Shown here piece by piece: positions 1 to 7,271 of a DNA stretch of 64,000 nucleotides. The stretch is from positions 1-64,000 of the forward strand of contig NZ_CALGRE010000041.1 of NCBI RefSeq assembly GCF_937958975.1. The letters run 5' to 3'. The notes beneath the pieces are model-generated. The model searched no databases, was not told the origin of the DNA, and saw only the letters and a program-made list of their open reading frames with translations. Origin of the DNA: an uncultured Eubacterium sp. Its GTDB lineage: Bacteria; Bacillota; Clostridia; Lachnospirales; Lachnospiraceae. The position numbers and the translations under genes were made by a program. Every line of letters starts with the position of its first letter. Position 1 is the stretch's first letter.

Positions 1-1
1 T

Positions 2-1678
2 ATTTTAGAGTGCAATTTAATCAAAGAGTATAGACCTAAATATAATACCATGTTGATGGATGACAAGACTTATCCGTATGTGATGGTAACTGTCAGTGAG
101 GACTATCCTAGAATTGTTCTTGCCAGAAGAATGAAAAAAGATAATAATAAATATTTTGGACCATTTACCAGTGGAGGAGCTGTCAGAGATACGATAGAGC
201 TGCTTCAAAAAATGTACAAAATCAGAAATTGCAATAAGTCAATTTTAGATTTTTCTGAAATAAACATTATAGAAAATAAAGAGAAAGAAACTCCGAAAAT
301 AAACGGCAGACCTTGTCTGTATTATCATATCGGGCAGTGTGAAGGAGCATGCCAGGGTTACATAACAAAAGAGAACTATCGAGAAAATATAAATAAAGCA
401 ATTAAATTTTTAGAGGGAAACTATAAAGATACCATAAAAGAGTTGGAAGAAAAAATGCAGAAAGCTTCTGCGGAGTTAGATTTTGAGAGGGCAATGGAAT
501 GCAGGGATTTAATTAACAGTATCAATCATGTTGTCGGAAACCAAAAAATTACATCTCACCAATTCGAAAACAGAGATATTATTGCGTATGCAGAAGAAGG
601 AAATGACGCTGTGGTACAGGTATTTTTTGTGAGAAATGGAAAACTTATCGGAAGGGAGCATTTTTATCTCACTACAGCTGTGGGTGATACGGGAAAGGAT
701 ATTCTGACGAGTTTTATTAAGCAATACTATGTGGGAACACCATTTATTCCGCATCAGTTATTGGTTCAGGAAGAAGTGGAGGAACCGGAACTTTTAAGTG
801 AATTATTGAGCAGAAACCAGAATTATACCGTAAAAATTATACATCCTAAAAAGGGAGATAAAGAAAAATTAGTTGAGTTAGCGGCAAAAAATGCCAGAAA
901 TTTATTAGAACAGAACAAAGAAAAATATAGAAGAGAGCAGAAACGTACAATAGGTGCAGTTCGGGAAATTGAGGAATTAATTGGGATTAGTAATATCCAC
1001 AGGATGGAATCTTTTGATATATCCAATACAAATGGATATGAATCAGTGGCATCTATGATTGTTTATGAGGATGGAAAACCAAAACGCAATAATTATAGAA
1101 AGTTTAAAATTAAATCTGTGACGGGACCGGATGATTATGCCAGTATGGAAGAGGTTTTGACGAGACGTTTTCAACATGGACTGGAGGAGCGCAAAAGACT
1201 GGATATGGAAGATAGTGATTATAAACTTGGAAGTTTTAGCAAGTTTCCGGATATACTTATGATGGATGGTGGAAAAGGCCAGGTAAATGTGGCGCTTCGT
1301 GTACTCGATAATCTTGGTATTGATATTCCGGTTTGTGGAATGGTGAAAGATGATAATCACAGGACAAGAGGATTGTATTTTAATAATATAGAAATACCAA
1401 TAGATACACATTCGGAAGGATTCAAGCTGATTACGAGAATACAGGACGAAACGCACAGGTTTGCTATAGAGTATCATAGAAGTTTGAGAAATAAAGGGCA
1501 GGTTCATTCTATTTTGGACGATATATCCGGAGTAGGACCGGCCAGAAGAAAAGCGTTGATGAAACAGTTCAAAACCATTGAAAATATAAAACAAGCTACA
1601 GTGGAGGAATTGGCAGCAGCACCGTCTATGAATGAGAACGTAGCAAAGAAGGTATATGAATTTTTTCATAAGACATAA
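2..1678 (+). CDS. uvrC: UvrABC excinuclease subunit C, 5'-truncated by window edge
   Basis: Nuclease subunit that makes the two incisions with UvrAB in nucleotide excision repair. The frame is open from base 2, and the residues before the first Met at base 50 (NLIKEYRPKYNTMLMDD) are already typical UvrC, so that Met is internal and roughly the first 50-60 residues (start of the GIY-YIG domain) lie outside the window. In order: the rest of the GIY-YIG domain (FGPFTSGGAVR), the Cys-containing segment RPCLYYHIGQCEGAC, a UVR motif (ELDFERAMECRDLI), the RNase H-like endonuclease domain with MMDGGKGQ, and a C-terminal helix-hairpin-helix (ISGVGPARRKALMKQF). hprK follows after 85 bases. No frameshift seen. 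Confidence 0.97.
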   Translation: MLECNLIKEYRPKYNTMLMDDKTYPYVMVTVSEDYPRIVLARRMKKDNNKYFGPFTSGGAVRDTIELLQKMYKIRNCNKSILDFSEINIIENKEKETPKINGRPCLYYHIGQCEGACQGYITKENYRENINKAIKFLEGNYKDTIKELEEKMQKASAELDFERAMECRDLINSINHVVGNQKITSHQFENRDIIAYAEEGNDAVVQVFFVRNGKLIGREHFYLTTAVGDTGKDILTSFIKQYYVGTPFIPHQLLVQEEVEEPELLSELLSRNQNYTVKIIHPKKGDKEKLVELAAKNARNLLEQNKEKYRREQKRTIGAVREIEELIGISNIHRMESFDISNTNGYESVASMIVYEDGKPKRNNYRKFKIKSVTGPDDYASMEEVLTRRFQHGLEERKRLDMEDSDYKLGSFSKFPDILMMDGGKGQVNVALRVLDNLGIDIPVCGMVKDDNHRTRGLYFNNIEIPIDTHSEGFKLITRIQDETHRFAIEYHRSLRNKGQVHSILDDISGVGPARRKALMKQFKTIENIKQATVEELAAAPSMNENVAKKVYEFFHKT

Positions 1679-1763
1679 ATTTAATGTATACAAAGAAAAG
1701 TGCAAATGATATTATATCAGACAGAAGAGAGCATCGAAATAAAAGTGATGGGAAGGAGAAGAT

Positions 1764-2705
1764 ATGTCAGATATCAGCATCAAATTTACAAAGATTGTAG
1801 AAAATTATAGTCTTACAAATCATACGCCAGGGATTGATACAGATAAAATCATGATTACAATTCCCGAAGTGAACAGACCGGCATTGCAGCTGGCAGGATT
1901 TTTTGAACATTTTGACAAAGAACGTGTACAGATTATCGGAAATGTTGAATGTGCATTTTTAAACAATATGGTAAGAAAGAACAGACAGTGGGTTTATGAG
2001 AAACTTATGAGCAGTGGAATCCCTTGTCTGATTCTTTGTAGAGGCAATAAGCCGGATAAAGATATGATTGAAATAGGAGAAAAAAATGGTGTGCCTATTT
2101 TATCTACAGATATTGCTACATCAAGGTTTAATGCAGAGTTATCCAGATGGTTGAATGTGGAATTGGCGCCTTGCATTACAAGACATGGTGTTTTGGTAGA
2201 TGTTTATGGCGAAGGTGTATTAATTATGGGAGAGAGCGGAATTGGAAAAAGCGAGGCTGCCCTTGAATTGATAAAGAGAGGACACCGTCTTGTTACCGAT
2301 GATGTTGTTGAAATACGACGTGTCAGCGACGAAACGTTAATCGGCACATCTCCGGAAATCACAAAACATTTTATTGAGTTGCGGGGAATTGGGATTATAG
2401 ATGTAAAGGCGCTGTTTGGTGTGGAAAGTATTCTTGATACTGCGAATATTGATATGGTAATAAAATTAGAAGAGTGGGACAGAGAAAAGGAATATGACAG
2501 AATGGGACTTGATGACAATTATATTGAATTTCTTGGGAACAAAGTAGTCTGTCATTCAATTCCTATCAGACCGGGTCGAAATCTTGCGGTTATTGTAGAA
2601 TCGGCGGCGGTAAATCACAGACAAAAGAGAATGGGTTACAATGCTGCACAGGAATTATATAACCGTGTGCAAAAAAATATGATGAAAGGCTTTGAGCAAG
2701 AGTAA
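1764..2705 (+). CDS. hprK: HPr kinase/phosphorylase
   Basis: Bifunctional enzyme that phosphorylates and dephosphorylates Ser46 of HPr/Crh, the signal for CcpA-dependent carbon catabolite control. 313 aa, normal length. Residues 156-163 form the P-loop GESGIGKS, followed by LVTDDVVEIRR, and the family signature ELRGIGIIDVKALFG lies about residues 205-220. An AAGGAG ribosome site precedes the ATG. First gene of a tight cluster with glucokinase, murB, rapZ, whiA and a Crh-like protein, so kinase and a probable substrate sit in one transcription unit. Confidence 0.97.
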   Translation: MSDISIKFTKIVENYSLTNHTPGIDTDKIMITIPEVNRPALQLAGFFEHFDKERVQIIGNVECAFLNNMVRKNRQWVYEKLMSSGIPCLILCRGNKPDKDMIEIGEKNGVPILSTDIATSRFNAELSRWLNVELAPCITRHGVLVDVYGEGVLIMGESGIGKSEAALELIKRGHRLVTDDVVEIRRVSDETLIGTSPEITKHFIELRGIGIIDVKALFGVESILDTANIDMVIKLEEWDREKEYDRMGLDDNYIEFLGNKVVCHSIPIRPGRNLAVIVESAAVNHRQKRMGYNAAQELYNRVQKNMMKGFEQE

Positions 2706-2732
2706 AATACTATAGGAGGTTTATATAGAAGG

Positions 2733-3677
2733 ATGAAATATTGTTTTGGAGTTGATGTAGGAGGAACTACGATTAAGATTGGCTTTTTTAAGATAAATGG
2801 GGAGTTGCTTGATAAGTGGGAAGTCAAGACAAGGACAGAAAATTTTGGGGAAAATGTTTTGGCAGATATTTGCGAAGCATTGGAAGCGAAATTGATAAAA
2901 GAGAAAATAGGATTAGATGAAATTTTGGGAATTGGAATCGGACTTCCGGGCCCTGTTCTTTCGGATGGAACAGTATTACAGTGTGTTAATTTAGGATGGG
3001 GAACATTTAATGTGGAGAAAAAGCTTTCTGAAATGTTTCACGGCATAAAAGTGAAGGCGGGAAATGATGCAAATGTTGCAGCCTTAGGTGAAGCCTGGAA
3101 AGGCGGCGGAAAGGACTATGATGATATTGTAATGATTACTCTTGGTACCGGCGTAGGTGGAGGAGTTGTTATCAATGGAAATATTCTTACGGGATATAAT
3201 GGTGGCGCCGGTGAAATCGGACATATGCATATGCAGGATGGAGAGCCGGAACAGTGTAATTGTGGAAGACATGGTTGTCTGGAACAGTATGCGTCAGCGA
3301 CCGGTGTGGTTAGATTGGCAAAAAGATATATGGCAGAAAATGACGATAACACAAAGATGAGAGATTTTGGGGATAATATCACAGCAAAAGATGTTTTTGA
3401 TTTGGCGAAGGATGGAGACAGGGGAGCTGTCAAGGTAACAGAGAAGATGGGAGACTATCTTGGAAAAGCAATGTCTCATGTTGCGGTTACAATCAATCCA
3501 CAGGCATTTATTATTGGTGGAGGTGTCAGTAAGGCCGGTCAGTTTCTTATTGACGCCATTAAAGATACATATAGAGAAACCTGCTTTTCTGCATGTGGTG
3601 ATGCCGCTGTGCATTTGGCGGAATTGGGAAATGATGCGGGAATGTATGGAGCAGCAGCGTTGGTGGTAAAGCAGTAA
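2733..3677 (+). CDS. glk: ROK-family glucokinase
   Basis: Predicted ATP-dependent glucokinase feeding glycolysis. 314 aa. The N-terminal phosphate-binding motif FGVDVGGTTIKIG, the GIGLPGPV segment, NDANVAALGEAW, LGTGVGGG and the zinc-binding ROK signature CNCGRHGCLEQYAS are all present. An AGGAGG site lies 15 bases before the ATG and the gap to hprK is only 27 bases, so the two are probably co-transcribed. The ROK family also contains other sugar kinases and repressors; no helix-turn-helix is present, so this is an enzyme. Glucose is the likely substrate, from family and hprK context. Confidence 0.92.
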   Translation: MKYCFGVDVGGTTIKIGFFKINGELLDKWEVKTRTENFGENVLADICEALEAKLIKEKIGLDEILGIGIGLPGPVLSDGTVLQCVNLGWGTFNVEKKLSEMFHGIKVKAGNDANVAALGEAWKGGGKDYDDIVMITLGTGVGGGVVINGNILTGYNGGAGEIGHMHMQDGEPEQCNCGRHGCLEQYASATGVVRLAKRYMAENDDNTKMRDFGDNITAKDVFDLAKDGDRGAVKVTEKMGDYLGKAMSHVAVTINPQAFIIGGGVSKAGQFLIDAIKDTYRETCFSACGDAAVHLAELGNDAGMYGAAALVVKQ

Positions 3678-3719
3678 AAATCAATATTGTTGGAATGAAA
3701 AAGAAAGAGGTATTTTGAT

Positions 3720-4610
3720 TTGTTTGAAAAATTAAAAGCAATTGTAGGAGAAAACTATATAAAGGCAAATGAATCTATGGCGGGTCACTGTACTTTCAGA
3801 TGTGGAGGAAAAGCTGAGTTTTATGTTGAACCGGGTTCTATCAGCGAGCTTGTGGATGTAATTCAAATATGCAGACAAAACGAATATCCATATATGGTTA
3901 TTGGAAATGGAAGTAATATTTTAGTCAGAGATGAGGGATATCAGGGAGTAATTATTGAAGTAAACTCAAGAATTTCGTCTATTGATGTTATTGGCGAGGA
4001 TATAGTCGCAGATGCAGGCGCAAAGTTGTCTATGGTGGCTATGGCAGCGATGGAGAACGACCTTGGCGGTTTTGAATTTGCTCATGGAATACCGGGAAAT
4101 GTAGGTGGAGCCGTGATAATGAATGCAGGCGCTTATGGTGGAGAAATGAAGGATGTTATCAAGTGGGTTAAAGTTCTTGACCGGGATGGTAATATTAGAA
4201 AAATAGATGCCTCGGAATTAGAGTTTGGATACCGAACGAGCAGGGTTGCAAAAGAGGGAATGATTGTTTTGCAGATGTGCATTTCCTTATTTATGGGAAG
4301 CTCAGGCGAGATTAGTATGATTATGCAAATGCTTATGCAGAAACGTAAGGCAAAACAGCCGTTGGAGTATCCTAGTGCAGGGAGTACATTTAAAAGACCA
4401 GAGGGGTATTTTGCAGGAAAATTGATTGAAGATGCAGGATTAAGAGGATATCGTGTTGGAGGTGCAATGGTTTCTGAAAAGCACTGTGGTTTTGTCATTA
4501 ATTATGAAAATGCTACAGCCACGGATATCCTGACGCTTATTAAAGATGTGCAGAGAATAGTAAAAGAAAAATTCGATGTAAAATTGGAACCGGAAGTGAA
4601 AATAGTGTAA
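3720..4610 (+). CDS. murB: UDP-N-acetylenolpyruvoylglucosamine reductase
   Basis: FAD-dependent reductase giving UDP-N-acetylmuramate, second committed step of peptidoglycan precursor synthesis (MurA is at 36 kb). 296 aa. FAD-binding motifs MVIGNGSNILVRDEG and GIPGNVGGAVIMNAGAYGGE, the catalytic loop YPSAGSTFKRP with its Ser, and C-terminal GGAMVSEKHCGFVIN are all there. The start is a TTG at 3720 behind AGAGG; no ATG gives a complete N-terminus. 42 bases after the glucokinase gene and 31 before rapZ. Confidence 0.96.
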   Translation: MFEKLKAIVGENYIKANESMAGHCTFRCGGKAEFYVEPGSISELVDVIQICRQNEYPYMVIGNGSNILVRDEGYQGVIIEVNSRISSIDVIGEDIVADAGAKLSMVAMAAMENDLGGFEFAHGIPGNVGGAVIMNAGAYGGEMKDVIKWVKVLDRDGNIRKIDASELEFGYRTSRVAKEGMIVLQMCISLFMGSSGEISMIMQMLMQKRKAKQPLEYPSAGSTFKRPEGYFAGKLIEDAGLRGYRVGGAMVSEKHCGFVINYENATATDILTLIKDVQRIVKEKFDVKLEPEVKIV

Positions 4611-4641
4611 ATTGCTGGCAGCAGTGTAGAGGAGACGTGTA

Positions 4642-5502
4642 ATGCGGTTTGTGATTGTTACAGGAATGTCGGGAGCAGGAAAGATAACCGCTCTGAAGAT
4701 ATTTGAAGATAACGGATATTATTGTGTAGATAATCTGCCGATTGATTTAATAGAAAACTTTGCTGATTTATTATTTAGTCAGACCAGTGAAAAAAATAAA
4801 GTTGCGATTGGCGTAGATATAAGAAGTGGTGACAATCTGGATAAGGTGAACAGAATCCTGGAAAGTATGAGAAAAAAAGAACAGGGTTATGAAATTTTGT
4901 TCTTAGATTGCATGAATAGTACATTGATTCAACGATTTAAGGAAACAAGACGCAGCCATCCAATGGGGGATGCTGATAGTGTGGAGAATGAAATCAATGC
5001 AGAGCGCAGAAAACTGGATTTTTTAAGAAATCAGGCTGATTTCATTATAGATACGAGTAAACTTCTCGTCAGAGATTTAAGAGCAGAAATTGAAAAAATT
5101 TTTGTGATGAATCAGGATTATAGAAACCTGTTTGTCACAATCATGTCATTTGGGTTTAAGTTTGGCGTACCGGCAGATTGTGATTTGGTTTTTGATGTAA
5201 GGTTTTTGCCAAATCCGTATTATATTCCGGAGTTAAAACATAAGACAGGAGAGCAGAAAGAAGTTCAGGATTTTGTATTAAATTCATCTGTGTCACAGGA
5301 ATTTTTAATTAAGCTTACAGATATGATAAAGTTTTTGATTCCAAATTATATTGACGAAGGGAAAAATCAGCTGGTAATTGGAATTGGCTGTACAGGTGGA
5401 CATCACAGGTCGGTTACAGTGGCAAAAGAACTATATCAGCAGCTGAACAATAGTGATGCTGTCTATGGAATTAGAATCTCCCACAGGGATATTTTGAGAT
5501 GA
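4642..5502 (+). CDS. rapZ: RapZ/YvcJ family nucleotide-binding protein
   Basis: RapZ in Escherichia coli is an RNA-binding adaptor controlling GlmS small RNAs; the Bacillus homologue YvcJ is a GTPase linked to competence and cell-wall metabolism. 286 aa, full length. The N-terminal P-loop region reads GMSGAGKITAL: residue 15, normally Ser or Thr in GxxxxGK[S/T], is Ile, followed by Thr16. The second region VDNLP and the C-terminal signature GIGCTGGHHRSVTVA are intact. The usual neighbour glmR/yvcK between rapZ and whiA is absent: only 28 bases separate this gene from whiA. Whether Thr16 replaces the missing hydroxyl is unknown. Confidence 0.95.
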   Translation: MRFVIVTGMSGAGKITALKIFEDNGYYCVDNLPIDLIENFADLLFSQTSEKNKVAIGVDIRSGDNLDKVNRILESMRKKEQGYEILFLDCMNSTLIQRFKETRRSHPMGDADSVENEINAERRKLDFLRNQADFIIDTSKLLVRDLRAEIEKIFVMNQDYRNLFVTIMSFGFKFGVPADCDLVFDVRFLPNPYYIPELKHKTGEQKEVQDFVLNSSVSQEFLIKLTDMIKFLIPNYIDEGKNQLVIGIGCTGGHHRSVTVAKELYQQLNNSDAVYGIRISHRDILR

Positions 5503-5530
5503 CGTTTGGGTTGGAAGAAAGTGAAATAAT

Positions 5531-6475
5531 ATGAGTTTTTCCGGGAAAGTTAAAGATGAGTTATCCATACATATAAGTAGTGCGATGCACTGTAAAATAG
5601 CTGAGATTGCTGCTATATTATCTATGTGTGGAAGTGTTTCGATTGATGAAAATAATAATTATTCTGTCAGGTTTCGCACAGAGACAAGAGCGACCGCCGA
5701 GAAGTTAAAAAAACTTTTATGGAAAACTTTTCGTTTTGAGACAGAAATTGTTTGCAGGAACAATGCATATTCAAAAAACCAGCAGACATATACTATAAGC
5801 ATAAAGGATAATGAGAAAGCAAAAAAGGTTTTACAGGCAACAAAATTAATAAATGAAAATGGAGATATTGAGGAAAATTTTTCTATAACGAATAACGTTG
5901 TAATAATGAAAGATTGTTGTAAAAGAGCATTTATCAGAGGTGCTTTTATGGCGGCAGGGTCCATAACTAATCCACAGAAATCTTATCATTTTGAAATAAA
6001 ATGCAATAGTGATAAAAAGTCGGAGCAAATAATAAATTTACTCAAAAGTTTTGCGATTGATGCAAAAACAGTTGCAAGAAAAGGTAATTTTGTGGTATAT
6101 ATCAAGGAAGGCGAAGGCATAGTTGACGTCTTAAATGTGATGGAAGCGCATGTCGCCTTGATGGAAATGGAAAATATTCGTATTTTGAAAGATATGAGTA
6201 ATTATTACAACCGACAAAATAATTGTGAAATTGCAAATATTAAGAAAACTGTTTCCACATCTTTTAGACAGATAGAAGATATTAAGATGATAATCGAAAA
6301 GAAAGGATTATCCTATCTGCCTGAAAAGTTACAGGATATCGCCATTGTCAGGATTGATAATCCTGATGCTTCGTTGCAGGAATTGGGGCAAATGTTAGAG
6401 CCGCCTTTAGGAAAATCGGGGGTTAACCATCGTTTAAGAAAAATTTGCCAAATTGCGGATGATTTAAGGGGATAA
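5531..6475 (+). CDS. whiA: DNA-binding protein WhiA
   Basis: WhiA is a DNA-binding protein related to LAGLIDADG homing endonucleases; in Bacillus it affects cell division and chromosome segregation, in Streptomyces sporulation. 314 aa. MSFSGKVKDELS at the N-terminus, CCKRAFIRGAFMAAGSITNP in the LAGLIDADG-like part, and a C-terminal helix-turn-helix segment (NPDASLQELGQMLEPPLGKSGVNHR) match the family. Ordered rapZ-whiA-HPr as in Bacillus rapZ-glmR-whiA-crh, but without glmR. Confidence 0.96.
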   Translation: MSFSGKVKDELSIHISSAMHCKIAEIAAILSMCGSVSIDENNNYSVRFRTETRATAEKLKKLLWKTFRFETEIVCRNNAYSKNQQTYTISIKDNEKAKKVLQATKLINENGDIEENFSITNNVVIMKDCCKRAFIRGAFMAAGSITNPQKSYHFEIKCNSDKKSEQIINLLKSFAIDAKTVARKGNFVVYIKEGEGIVDVLNVMEAHVALMEMENIRILKDMSNYYNRQNNCEIANIKKTVSTSFRQIEDIKMIIEKKGLSYLPEKLQDIAIVRIDNPDASLQELGQMLEPPLGKSGVNHRLRKICQIADDLRG

Positions 6476-6497
6476 CCCCGGGAAAGGAAGTATTACA

Positions 6498-6752
6498 ATG
6501 ACAACAAAGGACATTACAATTGAAATCAAGCAGGGGACTGAGACGAGTCCGGTAGCAAAGTGTGTACAGGTAGCCAGCCAGTTTGAGAGCAAGATTTACG
6601 TTGAATATGAAACCAAAAAAGTGAATGCAAAAAGTATTATGGGGATGATGGCACTTGGTATTGTTCCAGGGCAGACGGTAAAGGTTTCTGCTGAGGGTGG
6701 AGATGAAGTCCAGGCAATAGAAAGTATTGAAAAATATTTAGGAAATAAATAG
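6498..6752 (+). CDS. Crh-like HPr-family protein (Ser46 kept, His15 replaced by Glu)
   Basis: 84 aa HPr fold. The active-site loop that should read GLHARPAA reads GTETSPVA: position 15, the histidine phosphorylated by PTS Enzyme I, is Glu, and Arg17 is Ser. The regulatory site is intact: NAKSIMGMMALG with Ser46 in canonical register. It therefore should not carry PTS phosphate but can still be a substrate of HprK, encoded in the same cluster. Bacillus Crh (Gln15, Ser46) has the same logic and the same place after whiA. Inference: a dedicated CcpA cofactor rather than a sugar-transport protein. A strong terminator follows at 6782. Confidence 0.9.
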   Translation: MTTKDITIEIKQGTETSPVAKCVQVASQFESKIYVEYETKKVNAKSIMGMMALGIVPGQTVKVSAEGGDEVQAIESIEKYLGNK

Positions 6753-6781
6753 TAGAGAAACAGATTTAGGTGTTTAAAAGA

Positions 6782-6816
6782 AGAAAGGATGATGTTGAGA
6801 TTATCCTTTCTTTTTT
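6782..6816 (+). terminator. Intrinsic terminator after the hprK-whiA-HPr cluster
   Basis: Nine-base stem AGAAAGGAT/ATCCTTTCT with a 12-base loop followed by six T. Ends the transcript containing the Crh-like gene. Confidence 0.85.
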
Positions 6817-6931
6817 GTATGTGGCCGACACCGCTTCAGGTGCTTGTAAAAGTATAATGAAAAATTAAGAAGAAAATAGTATTTTGTGGTGTAAAACTAA
6901 AAAATCAATGAATAGATAAAAAAATGAATAC

Positions 6932-7186
6932 TTGAAATAGTAGTGAAAAAATTACATAATCATATTAACAAAGCAAGGACAAAAAGGAAGAGTAGCAGCT
7001 TTGAACGGAGAGAATAAGAATTTTCTGTTAAGGGGGGATGCCACAACGTGAAATCTTATTCACAGAGAACTCGGCGCTGGAAAGTGCTTAAAATGAGTAT
7101 AAAAAATTAGCGTATTAACTATCTTTGAATGTTTTTCTCTATATAATTTTTTAAAACCCCGGGTCTTTTATGACCTGGGTTTTTGT
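6932..7186 (+). ncRNA. Free-standing RNA resembling T-box stem I, with own promoter and terminator
   Basis: A promoter TTGAAA (6932) - 17 bases - CATAAT (6955) is followed by a leader with T-box stem I hallmarks: GGAAGAGTAG near the 5' side, ACGGAGAG, a long arm GAATAAGA/TCTTATTC (about 7012 and 7044), then AGAGAACTCGGCGC at 7055, closely like GAACTCGCCTCGG in the leucine T-box at 37590. AAGCA (6971) can pair with TGCTT (7085) to close the stem. CTC at 7060-7062 would be a leucine specifier. However the conserved T-box sequence (GGTGGTACCGCG) is absent before the terminator at 7153-7184, so antitermination by uncharged tRNA looks impossible. Either a decayed leader or a distinct small RNA. 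Confidence 0.45.
7153..7184 (+). terminator. Intrinsic terminator of the T-box-like RNA
   Basis: Stem AACCCCGGGTC/GACCTGGGTT with a TTTTAT loop and five T. Separates the upstream RNA from dnaE. Confidence 0.85.
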
Positions 7187-7196
7187 ATGCAGTCAA

Positions 7197-7245
7197 TGCC
7201 GTTTCCGGTGATTATTTACCAAATATTTTATAAATGTGTTATACT
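7197..7245 (+). promoter_or_regulatory. dnaE promoter region with a 17-base sequence shared with murA
   Basis: TGCCGTTTCCGGTGATT at 7197-7213 recurs exactly at 36062-36078 before murA. Directly after it is a plausible promoter, TTTACC (7215) and TATACT (7240), with a long 19-base spacer (TTACCA at 7216 gives 18). The dnaE ATG lies 26 bases downstream of the -10 with AGTAGG as ribosome site. Confidence 0.5.
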
Positions 7246-7271
7246 AAGATATTATAAGAAAGTAGGTTCAT

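Noticed and set aside
1043..1705. 220-aa minus-strand frame
   Set aside because: Antisense of uvrC with biased composition and no recognisable domain.
3720..4610. Possible internal deletion in murB
   Set aside because: On reading the whole protein, all MurB motifs including the substrate Ser loop are present and length is normal.
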